From the NCBI RefSeq assembly GCF_019968905.1, contig NZ_CP079946.1:4588001-4652000 (forward strand): 64,000 nt of DNA, given 5' to 3'. The position numbers and the translations under genes were made by a program. A model generated the notes under the pieces. That model searched no databases. It was not told where the DNA came from and saw only the letters and a list, made by a program, of their open reading frames with translations. The number at the start of each line of letters is the position of its first letter. Within the stretch, counting starts at the first letter, position 1. This DNA is from Corallococcus sp. EGB. GTDB lineage: Bacteria > Myxococcota > Myxococcia > Myxococcales > Myxococcaceae. Positions 35,166 through 44,421 of the stretch are shown here, piece after piece.

Positions 35166-36638
35166 CTACCGGGCCGCTCCGCGGGGCCTCCCCGCCTTCC
35201 GGGGGACCGGCCTCGACTCCTCGGTCCGGGGGCCGCCCCAGCGCTCCAGGTATGGACCCAGGTCGAATTTCGCCGCGGTCCGCTGGGAGCTCATGGGGCG
35301 CACCTTTCCAATCACCGGGCGCTCCTGGAAGGGCCGGTCGTGCAGCCCCAGGACCCACATGAAGTTGGCCACGCTCGCCGGGTCGCGTCCGTCCACCGCG
35401 TAGGTGTCGTTGAGCCTCGCGATGCGGGCCAGCGCTTCCTCGGGCGTGGCGCTCCACTCCAGGATCTTCTTCCCCCAGAGCATGCGCAGGTAGTTGTGGA
35501 TCCGCCCGCGCTCCCGCAGCTCGCGCTGGGCTGCGTTCCAGAGCGCGTCCTGGGTGCGGCCCTGCTCCAGCTCCTCGTCCGTGTAGAGATGCGGGCGCGG
35601 ATCCTTCCGGTGGCGCGTCAGCGTCTCGCGCGCCCACGCGGGCAGGGAGTCCACGCTCAGCTGCTTCGGGCCGGGCGTGTGGAAGCAGTAGTTGAAGCCC
35701 AGCTCGCGGCGCACGAGCAGCTCCTCCACGAAGGCCTGCACCGCCGGGTGGTCCTTTCCCTTCGCCGCGATGGCCGCGCGCGCCGCCTCGCCGGGGAAGA
35801 GGTTGCCCCAGTGGAAGTAGGGCGACAGGTTGGACTGCTGGCCCAGGCCCGGATTGTTCCGGCCCGTGTCGTAGCCCTCCAGCCGCTGGTCGAGGAACGC
35901 GTCCAGGGCCTTGAGGCCCGCCTTGCGTCCGCCGCGCTCGGGCAGCGGCTTCACGGAATGGTCCAGCGCGAACGTGTCCAGCGCGGCCCGCGCCTCCACC
36001 GCGTCGGACAGCTCGAAGTCCGGGTGGAGCTTCGCGCCGGACACGTGGGGGCGGCGCTTCGGCAGCGTGCGCTCCAGGTACTCCGGCCACAGCTTGCGCA
36101 GCTTGGGGCGCAGCGCGTACGCGCCCACCTGGGCCGCGGGGATGCGCTGCATGGGCACCACGCACGACGCGTCCACCGCGAGCAGCGGCACGCGCAGCGC
36201 TCGGGCCGCGCCGCGCAGGTGGCCTGGGATGATGTATGTGGGGAACAGGTCCGACACCACGGCCGCGGCGCGCCGGCCCAGGCTGGCGATCCGGTGCGTG
36301 TGTTCCTTCTTCGTGCGCGGCAGCTCCAGCCAGTACGGCAGGCCGCGCGCGGCGCAGCCCTTCGCCATGTCCGCCATGCCTTCCAGTGCCCACGCGTGTA
36401 GCCGCTCCGAGGCGTAGGGGTAGTCTGGACGGATGGCCTGATAGACGACGACGGGCAGGCCCAGGTGGTTGCCCAGCGCGATGGCGGCATCCAGCGCGTG
36501 GTTCTCCTCCCAGCGGTGATTGACCATGCACCAGTAGAGGACGAAGTCGCGCTGGCCGGGAGGGAAGGGGACTGCGTTCACCGCCTGTACGCGGGCGGAG
36601 TCGACGCCGAGTTCGGACCACGAGATGCCTTCAGGCAT
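35166..36638 (-). CDS. Class II CPD photolyase
   Basis: 490 residues from ATG 36638. The N-terminal photolyase fold (QRDFVLYWCMVNHRWEENHAL, LGLPVVVYQAI, FPTYIIPGHLRGAARAL) and the C-terminal FAD-binding half (NLSPYFHWGNLFPGE, ELLVRRELGFNYCFHTPG, RGRIHNYLRMLWGKKILEWSATPEEA, SVANFMWVLGLHDRPF) fit class II deoxyribodipyrimidine photolyases, which repair cyclobutane dimers using blue light and FAD. Tail of ~30 basic residues. Divergent from the following membrane-protein gene. Confidence 0.93.
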   Translation of the reverse strand: MPEGISWSELGVDSARVQAVNAVPFPPGQRDFVLYWCMVNHRWEENHALDAAIALGNHLGLPVVVYQAIRPDYPYASERLHAWALEGMADMAKGCAARGLPYWLELPRTKKEHTHRIASLGRRAAAVVSDLFPTYIIPGHLRGAARALRVPLLAVDASCVVPMQRIPAAQVGAYALRPKLRKLWPEYLERTLPKRRPHVSGAKLHPDFELSDAVEARAALDTFALDHSVKPLPERGGRKAGLKALDAFLDQRLEGYDTGRNNPGLGQQSNLSPYFHWGNLFPGEAARAAIAAKGKDHPAVQAFVEELLVRRELGFNYCFHTPGPKQLSVDSLPAWARETLTRHRKDPRPHLYTDEELEQGRTQDALWNAAQRELRERGRIHNYLRMLWGKKILEWSATPEEALARIARLNDTYAVDGRDPASVANFMWVLGLHDRPFQERPVIGKVRPMSSQRTAAKFDLGPYLERWGGPRTEESRPVPRKAGRPRGAAR

Positions 36639-36733
36639 GGGCTCGCGAGAATCTTCGACGCGCGGCGGAAAACCAACACGTGCGCACCGGTTGTGGTTTT
36701 CTGCCGGACGGCCGGACCCAAGGAGCCCCTCGC

Positions 36734-37957
36734 GTGTCACTCCGTCGAACCTGGAACCTCCCTGTCACCGTCCTCGCGGTCGCCATGCTGACGTTGCCGG
36801 GCCTCGCCCTCGCGCAGGCGGGGGGCACGGGCGTCTATCCAGCGCCGCAGCCGCCGCCTCCGCCCGCGCCGGGCATGTACCCCGCGCCGTCGTCGCAGGC
36901 CGAGGCCCCTCAGGAAGAGCCGCAGCCGGTGGCGCCCTCCAACGGCGCGTACGGTCAGCCGTCGGACGTGCCGCCCCCCGCGAGCGACGCGCCGCTCGCG
37001 CCTCCAGACCGCCTGCGCACCGAGCCGCAGGCGCCGTTGACGGAGGGCGCGCGGGAGGTGCGCCCGGAGTCCCTCCGCGACGAGACGGCGACGGCCGCCT
37101 CGCGCATCCGCCCGCCGCCGGAGGACACCGGCATGTACCTGGACGGCCAGCGCCGCCAGGGGCCGTTCCTGTCCGGCCCCGGCAGCCTGCGCTTCGTGCT
37201 GCACCACACGGCCCTGGGCGCGCTGGGCGGCTTCTTCACGCAGGCCTTCTCCAAGGAGTTCAACTTCGACCGCACCTCGCGCGAGACCATGCTCGCGGGC
37301 ACGCTCATCGGCGCGGGCCTGGGCTTCGGTGCGTCCGCGTGGTGGCAGTTCAACAACTGGGTGGACACGCCCATGGCGAACTTCACCATCCTCAACTCGG
37401 GCATCGGCGGGATGTTCCTCGCGGGCTTCATGGACCTCATCACCCAGGACGCGGGCGTGCTCACCTGGTCCGCGTTCCTGGGCGCGGAGCTGGGCGCGTG
37501 GCTGACGGCGGGCATCGGCGGCGGGCAGCTGCCGCTCTCGGATGGCCTGCTGGTGGCCTCTGGCGCGGGCTGGGCGGCGGCATACAGCGCGCTGTTCCTC
37601 GCCATCGTTCACTTCTCCGGCACGTCCATCTCCGGCAAGACGTGGAAGGACATGTTGCTCATCTCCCCGGGGGTGGGCGCGGGCGTGCTGGCCCTGGCGA
37701 CCATGCGCTACAACCCCACGGCGTCGCAGATCCTGCGCGCGGACATGTTCGGCGCGGGCGTGGGCGCGGCGGTGCTGCTCATCTCCGGCCTGGTGCTGGG
37801 CGGCTTCAACCAGTCCACCCCCTACGTGCTGTCCTTCCTGGGCTCCGCGGGCGCCATCACCACCGTGAGCCTCCTGTGGGAGGAGAGCGTGGACCGCTCC
37901 GTCGTGCGCAGCTCGCACGGCGCCAAGGACCGGCCCTACAAGAACGTCTGGTGGTAG
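36734..37957 (+). CDS. Polytopic membrane protein with a proline-rich N-terminal region
   Basis: 407 residues from GTG 36734 (AGGAG 8 bases upstream). Residues 1-27 are a signal peptide (LAVAMLTLPGLALA); ~30-125 is a Pro/Ala/Glu-rich, disordered stretch; then ~7 hydrophobic, Gly-rich segments (ALGALGGFFTQAF, ETMLAGTLIGAGLGFGASA, GIGGMFLAGFMDLI, ...). The glycine-zipper texture suggests a membrane assembly. Family not recognised. Divergent from the photolyase gene. Confidence 0.65.
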   Translation: MSLRRTWNLPVTVLAVAMLTLPGLALAQAGGTGVYPAPQPPPPPAPGMYPAPSSQAEAPQEEPQPVAPSNGAYGQPSDVPPPASDAPLAPPDRLRTEPQAPLTEGAREVRPESLRDETATAASRIRPPPEDTGMYLDGQRRQGPFLSGPGSLRFVLHHTALGALGGFFTQAFSKEFNFDRTSRETMLAGTLIGAGLGFGASAWWQFNNWVDTPMANFTILNSGIGGMFLAGFMDLITQDAGVLTWSAFLGAELGAWLTAGIGGGQLPLSDGLLVASGAGWAAAYSALFLAIVHFSGTSISGKTWKDMLLISPGVGAGVLALATMRYNPTASQILRADMFGAGVGAAVLLISGLVLGGFNQSTPYVLSFLGSAGAITTVSLLWEESVDRSVVRSSHGAKDRPYKNVWW

Positions 37958-38024
37958 ACGGCCTGGCCTGCGGGCGGGCAGGCGTGATGGCGCGCGGGGG
38001 AGGGCGGCACCACCTTTCCCGGGT

Positions 38025-39170
38025 ATGGCGCGCGTCCTCCCGTTCTCGGCCCTCCTGACCTCGCTGGGCTCCTCCCTGGAGCCCGGGGATGGTCCTCCTC
38101 GCGGCAACGCGGCCCCGCTGCCCACGCACGTTCGGCCCCTGCTGGAGGCCGCCAACCCGAGCGCGGAGCTGCGCCGGCTCCGGGACTCGGGCGGGCTGTT
38201 GAAGGACGCGCGCCCCGCCCTCTACGTCGTGGAGCTGCACGGCCCTGCGGGCCGCTTCTCTGGCCCCCCGGTGCGCTACCTCCTGTGCGCGCTGACGCCG
38301 GACGCGGTGCCGTCGCTGGAGCAGGACCCCTACCGTCCCCGCGCGTGGGAGGTGGAGCCCGCCGTCACCCTGGTGGCGGATGACCACGGCGCCCTTCGCG
38401 CCCTGCTGGCGGAGGCCGCCGAGCGCGGCATCTCCGTCTGGAAGGGGCAGTACGACGGCAACCCGGTGTCGCTCCTGCGCATCGAACCGTCCCCGGTGTC
38501 CAAGCGCCTGCAGGCCGTGCTGGACGAGGCCCCCATGCGGCCCCTGGCGGCCCTGAGCGAGCAGGGCCAGACGCTGGCGGCGGTGGTGCCCCTGTCCGAG
38601 CCCGGCCTGGAGCTCTGTCCCATCCACCGCGCGTTGAAGGGCGTGGAGACCTTCCAGGAGGACACCTTCCTCACCCTGGTGTCCGCCTATGCACGGGTGA
38701 TGGAGCTGGACGCGCCCCTCACCACGCCCGCGGGGCTGTCCGCGGCGCGCGAGCGGCTGGCCACGCTGGTACCCGGACAGCACGCGGTGCTGCTGGTGCT
38801 GCCGGGAGGCCGGGGCCGCATCCTACGCTTCCGTCAGGGACTGGACCTGGCGCACCTGAAGGGCGCGCCGCGAAACCCCACGCTGCGCAGCCTGGACCTG
38901 GCGCTGCTCAACACGCTGGTGCTGCGCACGGTGCTGGGCATCCAGGAGCCGGAGGCCTCCGGGCATCCGCAGGTGTTCCCCGTTCAGGGCCTGGAGGCGC
39001 TGGTGGCGGGAGTGGAGGCCGGCACGTTCCAGGCGGGCTTCGCGCTCAACCCTCCGCCCGTGTGGGAGGTGCGGGCGGTGATGGAGGCCCAGGCCACGCT
39101 GCCCCCGCGCACCCTGCGCGTGGAGCCACGTGTGCCAGCGGGGTTGCTCTTCCTGGATCCAGAAGTCTGA
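38025..39170 (+). CDS. DUF1015 family protein
   Basis: 381 residues. Start MARVLPFSALL... follows the 'V-PF-ALR' opening of DUF1015 proteins. Internal features RYLLCALTPDAV, VTLVADDHGALRALLAEAAE and HRALKGVETFQEDTFLTLVSAYARVM correspond to family-like motifs. The N-terminal section is shorter and lacks the typical 'PYDVI' sequence, so this is a diverged member. DUF1015 proteins have no settled function and occur in many bacteria. 68 bp after the previous gene and 11 bp before the methyltransferase. Confidence 0.55.
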   Translation: MARVLPFSALLTSLGSSLEPGDGPPRGNAAPLPTHVRPLLEAANPSAELRRLRDSGGLLKDARPALYVVELHGPAGRFSGPPVRYLLCALTPDAVPSLEQDPYRPRAWEVEPAVTLVADDHGALRALLAEAAERGISVWKGQYDGNPVSLLRIEPSPVSKRLQAVLDEAPMRPLAALSEQGQTLAAVVPLSEPGLELCPIHRALKGVETFQEDTFLTLVSAYARVMELDAPLTTPAGLSAARERLATLVPGQHAVLLVLPGGRGRILRFRQGLDLAHLKGAPRNPTLRSLDLALLNTLVLRTVLGIQEPEASGHPQVFPVQGLEALVAGVEAGTFQAGFALNPPPVWEVRAVMEAQATLPPRTLRVEPRVPAGLLFLDPEV

Positions 39171-39181
39171 CGGCCCGCCCA

Positions 39182-39976
39182 GTGCGTGCGCTGACCGGCA
39201 CCGCGCAGGATTGGCCCCGCCGGGTGCGGCTGCGGTTGGAGCCTGGCCCGGGGGAGACGCTCGACGCCATCTGCGGCGGCGACGTGCAGGTGCTCCAGCG
39301 CAGGGACGGCTACCGCTTCACGCTGGATCCCGTCCTGCTCGCGCACTTCGCGGTGTTCGAGGCGGGGGCTCACCGGGGGCGGCTGCTCGACCTGGGCACC
39401 GGCTGCGGCATCATCCCGCTGGTGCTGGCGCGAAGGCTGGGGCGCGCGGACATCACCGCGCTGGAACTGCAGCCGGGCCTGTTCTCCCTGGCCGAGCGCA
39501 ACGTGTACTTGAACCGCTGCGAGGGCGCGGTGACGCTGGTGCAGGGCGACCTGCGGCACGTGGCGGACACGTTTCCCGCGAGCAGCTTCGGCCACGTGCT
39601 GTGCAATCCGCCCTACCGCGCCCGCACCGCGGGCCAGAGCAACCTGTCCCGGGAGAAGGCGCTCGCGCGGCACGAGATTGCCTGCGAGCTGCCGGACGTG
39701 GTGCGCGCGGCGGCGTACCTGCTGGTGCCTCGCGGCGGGCTGTGCATGGTGTACCCGGCGTCGCGCTTCAGTGAACTGGTGTCGGTGCTGCGCACGCTTC
39801 AACTGGAGCCGCGCACGGTGCGCATGGTGCACCCGCGCGCGGACCGGCCCGCGAAGCTGGTGCTGCTGCACGCGGTGAAGAACGGCCGGGCGGACCTCAC
39901 CGTGCTGCCGCCGCTCGTGGTCCACGCGGACTCGGACGCGGCCTTCACGGATGAGGTCAACGCCATGGTGGGCTGA
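39182..39976 (+). CDS. tRNA1(Val) A37 N6-methyltransferase-like (TrmN6/YfiC family)
   Basis: 264 residues from GTG 39182. Rossmann-fold MTase: RLLDLGTGCGIIPLVLARR (SAM motif I), ITALELQPGLFSLAERN (motif II), FGHVLCNPPYRAR (motif IV NPPY, the mark of N6-adenine/amino methylation). The C-terminus (HPRADRPAKLVLLHAVK) also matches this group. YfiC/TrmN6 methylates A37 of tRNA-Val; substrate here is inferred from family. Start context is poor. Confidence 0.8.
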   Translation: MRALTGTAQDWPRRVRLRLEPGPGETLDAICGGDVQVLQRRDGYRFTLDPVLLAHFAVFEAGAHRGRLLDLGTGCGIIPLVLARRLGRADITALELQPGLFSLAERNVYLNRCEGAVTLVQGDLRHVADTFPASSFGHVLCNPPYRARTAGQSNLSREKALARHEIACELPDVVRAAAYLLVPRGGLCMVYPASRFSELVSVLRTLQLEPRTVRMVHPRADRPAKLVLLHAVKNGRADLTVLPPLVVHADSDAAFTDEVNAMVG

Positions 39977-40080
39977 CACACCCATGCCCATTTCGCTTCA
40001 CCCCGAGTGGGGCGGGGCGGGGTAGACTCCCCGGCTTCGGGGCCGGGACCGGCCGCCCCGCGTTGCGAAGGCAGGGTGTG

Positions 40081-41055
40081 ATGCGCGTGGACGACCGCCT
40101 CGTCGTGCGACGGCGACTCCTGGCCCCGGTCCTGGCCTGGTGCGCCGTGGCGGTGCTGCTGCTGGGCACCCCGGCCGGAGCCCAGACGCAGGCGGACCGG
40201 CTCTACCTGAGCTACGGCATCTCCGGAGGAGGCTCGCTGGAGGCGGGCGGCGGGGTCCACGTCAAGGAGCGCCGGACGCTGGAGCTGCGCGTGCCGCTGC
40301 CGCCGCTCGTCCTGGGGCGCACGTACCTGTTGCCGTCGGTGGGCTACGAGACGCGGTGGATTGGCGCGGACGTGCCCGATGCCGGGCCGGACTCGGTGGA
40401 ACGGCAGTTCCACCGCATCCAATTGGGGCTCACGGCCGTCCGTCCGGTGGCGCCGCGCTGGTTGCTGGTGGGCGGCGTGACGGCCAGCACCCGCACGGAC
40501 TTCCAGTCCTCCTTCGACCTCACGCTGGACACGTCGTGGGTGGCGTTCGCGATGGCCCGCTACCAGTTCGAGGACTCGCCGGGGCTTGGGCTGACGTTCG
40601 GGCTGGTCGCGCTGTGGCCCTTCGACAAGCTGCCGGTGGTGCCCATGCTGAGCCTGACCTACAACCAGGGCCCGTACATCCTGGAGGTGGGCCTGCCCCG
40701 GCTCACGCTGCTGCGCAGGCTGGGCGACTCGGTGGAATTGGGGCTGGTGGGGGCGCTGGACATGCAGGTGCTCCGCACCCGCTTCGAACCCGAGCTGCAG
40801 GCGATGGGCGCCAGCTACCTGCGCGAGACGCAGGTGCGCGTGGGGCCCACCGTCAACGTCCACCTGGGCCGCGACCTGTGGCTGAGCTCGTCGGTGGGCC
40901 TGTCGTTGATCAACGACTACGCGCTGCTGGACCGCGAGCGCAACAGCCTGGAGGTCCCCGGGCTGGACATGGGGCCCGCGCCGTATGGCCGCGTCGTCCT
41001 CGGCTGGCGGCCCCGTCCCCCGGCGAGGGCGAAGAGCGCGCGCCCGGCGCCCTGA
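40081..41055 (+). CDS. Outer-membrane beta-barrel-like protein
   Basis: 324 residues from ATG 40081 (AAGGCAGGG upstream). Signal peptide ~1-35 ends AGA. The mature part is made of alternating amphipathic strands (YLSYGISGGGSLEAGG, RRTLELRVPLPPLVL, FHRIQLGLTAVRP, WVAFAMARYQFEDSPGLGLTF, QVRVGPTVNVHLGRDLWLSSSVGLSLI) typical of outer-membrane barrels with no clear family. The last residues do not end in a classical aromatic, so export via Bam is not certain. Convergent with the MFS fusion gene. Confidence 0.65.
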   Translation: MRVDDRLVVRRRLLAPVLAWCAVAVLLLGTPAGAQTQADRLYLSYGISGGGSLEAGGGVHVKERRTLELRVPLPPLVLGRTYLLPSVGYETRWIGADVPDAGPDSVERQFHRIQLGLTAVRPVAPRWLLVGGVTASTRTDFQSSFDLTLDTSWVAFAMARYQFEDSPGLGLTFGLVALWPFDKLPVVPMLSLTYNQGPYILEVGLPRLTLLRRLGDSVELGLVGALDMQVLRTRFEPELQAMGASYLRETQVRVGPTVNVHLGRDLWLSSSVGLSLINDYALLDRERNSLEVPGLDMGPAPYGRVVLGWRPRPPARAKSARPAP

Positions 41056-41077
41056 AGCGCCGGGCCGGGTGGCGGGT

Positions 41078-44000
41078 CTACTGGCCCGCCGGTGCGGTCG
41101 TGGTCGGCGGCGACTTCTGCTCCGGCGTTCCGTGCGGGGATGCTCCTTCCGCTTCGACGTCTTCCAGGAAGGGGGCGGGCACCTGGGCCAGGAAGCGCTC
41201 CAGGTCCTCGCGTGCCGCTCCTGCCCGCGCGTCACCCCACTGGGCATAGCACTCGGCGCGCGCCAACAGCAGGGAGCGGTTCCAGGGGACGTGCGGCTCC
41301 AAGGGGGCGAGGCCCTCCGCGCACATCTTCATGCCTCCCGCTGCGACCGCGAGCTTCGCGCGGATCAACTTCCGATGGGCGGTGGCAACGCTGGCCGCGA
41401 AGGGCTGATCGAGTGCTGTATAGAGCCGTCGGGCCAGCTCCGGTGAACGCACGCCCAGCCGGAGCGAGGAGTCGAGGGCCGCCTCGATGAGCGGCCCCAC
41501 CGGCCACGGATCCTCCCGCAGCCGCGCGAACGCGCGTTCCAGGGTCGCGGCCGCCGCGGCGTCCTGCCGCTGTGCCTCCAGGTACAGGGCCTCCAGCATG
41601 TCCGCCTCCGTCGGGAGGCTTTCCCCCAGGGATCGCAAGGCCGCGGGCGCCTCCGGGTGGCCGGTCATCACCAGGGCGCGAGCCAGCGTGTATTGCTCTC
41701 GCGGGCCGCGGGGCACCTGTTTCAGGTGCTGCCACTGTGACAGCACCGCGGCGTCCTGGCCCGCCAGCGCGGCGCTGACGAAGCCCTTGTAGGCGCCGAC
41801 CTGCTCGGACATGGGGCCGGGGGCGTTGTACCCCAGCCACACGCGCAGCTCCTCCACGCGGTTCCAGTCCGGGGTGCCACCCGTGAACGCCAGCCGGTCC
41901 GCCCCGAGCCGCCGCGCAGCGCTGCGCAGGTCCAGTGTGGAGAAGAAGGCGGTCCGGCCCAGGCTTCGCGCGAAGGCGAACTCCATGGAGGACAGGTCGT
42001 CCGTGTTGATCATGTTCGCGCCGTCCTCCGCCGCCCGCTTCGCCAGCGCCGCGGTCGCGACGAAGTGCGCCAGCACGCCCTCCACTTCATCCGTCCGCCA
42101 CACGGAGCGCAGCGCGGAGCGGTAGGGCTCCTGGGAGATGCGGCGGCGCATGGCCTGCAGGTCGTACGTCGGCGGCTGCATGGAGGCGACAAGCAGCAGG
42201 TCTCCGCTCAGCGTCTGCCAGGTCTCCACGGCCGTGAACTCCGAGGACAGCGTGGCATAGGCGCTCTGGACGGTGAGGGCGTCCACCTCATAGGCCTGGA
42301 GCCATTGCAGGAACAGCCCCCCTTCGGCCAGCCGCTGCTTCGCCGCCTGGTAGAACTCGCGCGTAAAGAGGCTGGAGATGCCGGCCCGGTACGGGTTGGA
42401 GGGCTCGGAGAAGATGATGTCGTAGCGCTGGGGGGTGGTGAGCAGAACCTCTCGCGCGTCGCCGAAGGAGGTGTGCACCTTCGGGTTGTTCATCACGTCC
42501 CCGTTCACCGCGTGGCAGCGGCGAGCGACCTCCAGGATGGCGGGTTCAATCTCCACCACGTCCACGCGCTCCATGTCCGGCACCTTGCCCAGCCAGCCCG
42601 CGGTGCTGCCCGTGCCCAGGCCGATGACGAGAGATGTGCGCGGCGCCGGGTGCAGCAGCGCGCCGACGAGCCCCGACATGACCTGGGTGGGAGCGTCGCC
42701 AATGGAGTTGCCGTCCACCTTGCCGTTGACGATGAAGCTGAGGCCGTCGTCATCCGCGAGCGCGACGCTGCTCTCCACGCCTTCGTGTTCCCAGGTGACG
42801 CCGGCGCGACGGGCGCGTTGGAACCGGTCGATGTCCTGGGCGTCGGGCTCGTGCAACCCAGAGCGGCCTGCGCCCACTCCGGAGTGGCGCCATACGGCCG
42901 TGGGCCCCTGCGCGGCGAGCAGCACCACGGCGAGAACAGTGGCCAGCACCGGCGCCACGAGCGCGCCCCGCTGGCGCTCCCGCTGGAAGGAGAGGATGGA
43001 GGCGCCCAGCCCCAGCGCGGCGAGGATGCCCGCCACGGCCTGCCACGTCACCGGCGCAGTCAGCAGCGGAAGCACCCCGAAGCCGCCCGCGAGCGAGCCC
43101 ACGATGGACCCGCCCGTGTTCCACGCGTACACCTGCCCCACCTGCTGGCCCGCGTCCTGCCGGCCGCGCCCGATGAGCGCCAGGAGCAGCGGGAACTGCA
43201 CGCCGGACACGAAAGCAGCGGGCAGCACCACGATGGAGGTGATGAACGTCCAACCCATCGCCATGCCGGCCAGGCCCAGGCCTCCCAGCGGGCGCAGCAG
43301 CACGGCGAGGATGGCCAGCCGGTCCCCCAGCGCGAACGGCACGGCCATCAGCACGGCCTCCGCGGCGCAGGTGAGCGCGAAGCCTTGCAGCGTGGCGGGG
43401 CGCTGGCGGAAGAAGACGGCATACGCGGCGCCGCCCAGCCCGATGCCCAGGAGCGCCAGGGCGAGGATGAGGCCGAAGGTGAAGGTGGTGCCGCCCAGCA
43501 GCGGCCCGAGCATCCGGTACCAGACCAGCTCCATCAGCAGGAACGCGAAGCCCACCACGGCGGCGGCCACGAGCACGAAGCCCCGGGGCGGCAGCGTGCC
43601 CACGTCGGCCACGGGGGCAGCGGGCGTCACGGGAGCGGCGGCGACGGGTTCGGCGGGGGTGGCGGTGGCGGCCGGAGCGGCGGACTCCAGGGAGCGGCTC
43701 ACGGAGCGCGCGGTGATGGCCACGAGCGCGTTGAGCAGACACGCGGACCAGAGCGTGGTGCGGTTGCCCAGCACCTCCAGCAGGAGGAACGTGGACGCCG
43801 CCGCGCCCGTCACTGCGCCCAGCGTGTTGACGCCGTAGAGCAGCGCGAGGTCGCGGCGGTGCGGATCCTCATCCGACAGCACCGCGCGCGCGGCGGCCGG
43901 CAGCGTGCCGCCCATGAGCACCGTGGGCACCGCGAGCACCAGCAGCGACAGCACCAGCCGCACGACGGTGCCCAGCCCCAGTCCCATCACCGGCGTGCCG

Positions 44001-44305
44001 CCCAGGGCGATGTAGATGGCGCGCACCGCCTCCACGAGGAAGGGGCTCAGCGCGGCGCTCGCGGCGATGAGCAGCTCCAGGTTCGCGTAGAAGGCCAGCG
44101 GCTTCGCCTGCCGGTCCGCCCGCGCGCCCAGGAGCGCGCTGCCCAGCCCCAGCCCCGCCATGAAGATGGCGAGCACGGCGGCCGACGCGGCGGTCGAAGC
44201 GCCGAAGATGAGGCGGAACTCCCGCACCCACACCGTCTGGTAGATCAGCGCGCAAAGCCCCGAACCGAAGAGGAGGGGAGCCACCCTCACCACGCGTGCG
44301 TTCAT
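41078..44305 (-). CDS. MFS/spermidine-synthase fusion membrane protein
   Basis: 1075 residues. ~1-430: 12 or so transmembrane helices (LLFGSGLCALIYQTVWVREF..., LLYGVNTLGAVTGAA, PVTWQAVAGILAALGLG). ~520-800: a spermidine-synthase-like SAM-binding domain, with SLVIGLGTGSTAGWLG, VDVVEIEPAILEVARR, DIIFSEPSNPYRAG. The rest (~800-1075) is a TPR-like or helical region (ARALVMTGHPEAPAALRSLGESLPTEA). The N-terminal MFS-like and aminopropyl transferase-like pairing is a known fused family of unknown substrate in delta-proteobacteria. Last gene of the leftward group. Confidence 0.85.
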   Translation of the reverse strand: MNARVVRVAPLLFGSGLCALIYQTVWVREFRLIFGASTAASAAVLAIFMAGLGLGSALLGARADRQAKPLAFYANLELLIAASAALSPFLVEAVRAIYIALGGTPVMGLGLGTVVRLVLSLLVLAVPTVLMGGTLPAAARAVLSDEDPHRRDLALLYGVNTLGAVTGAAASTFLLLEVLGNRTTLWSACLLNALVAITARSVSRSLESAAPAATATPAEPVAAAPVTPAAPVADVGTLPPRGFVLVAAAVVGFAFLLMELVWYRMLGPLLGGTTFTFGLILALALLGIGLGGAAYAVFFRQRPATLQGFALTCAAEAVLMAVPFALGDRLAILAVLLRPLGGLGLAGMAMGWTFITSIVVLPAAFVSGVQFPLLLALIGRGRQDAGQQVGQVYAWNTGGSIVGSLAGGFGVLPLLTAPVTWQAVAGILAALGLGASILSFQRERQRGALVAPVLATVLAVVLLAAQGPTAVWRHSGVGAGRSGLHEPDAQDIDRFQRARRAGVTWEHEGVESSVALADDDGLSFIVNGKVDGNSIGDAPTQVMSGLVGALLHPAPRTSLVIGLGTGSTAGWLGKVPDMERVDVVEIEPAILEVARRCHAVNGDVMNNPKVHTSFGDAREVLLTTPQRYDIIFSEPSNPYRAGISSLFTREFYQAAKQRLAEGGLFLQWLQAYEVDALTVQSAYATLSSEFTAVETWQTLSGDLLLVASMQPPTYDLQAMRRRISQEPYRSALRSVWRTDEVEGVLAHFVATAALAKRAAEDGANMINTDDLSSMEFAFARSLGRTAFFSTLDLRSAARRLGADRLAFTGGTPDWNRVEELRVWLGYNAPGPMSEQVGAYKGFVSAALAGQDAAVLSQWQHLKQVPRGPREQYTLARALVMTGHPEAPAALRSLGESLPTEADMLEALYLEAQRQDAAAAATLERAFARLREDPWPVGPLIEAALDSSLRLGVRSPELARRLYTALDQPFAASVATAHRKLIRAKLAVAAGGMKMCAEGLAPLEPHVPWNRSLLLARAECYAQWGDARAGAAREDLERFLAQVPAPFLEDVEAEGASPHGTPEQKSPPTTTAPAGQ

Positions 44306-44421
44306 CGGACCCTCGAGGAGCCCACGCCCGGCCTTCCCGGCGGGTCGGGGATCCCTGTCGGGGACGCAGTATTCCGTACGAAGTGTCCGGCTGAAAACAG
44401 CGAAGGCGGCCCGCCTGCTCC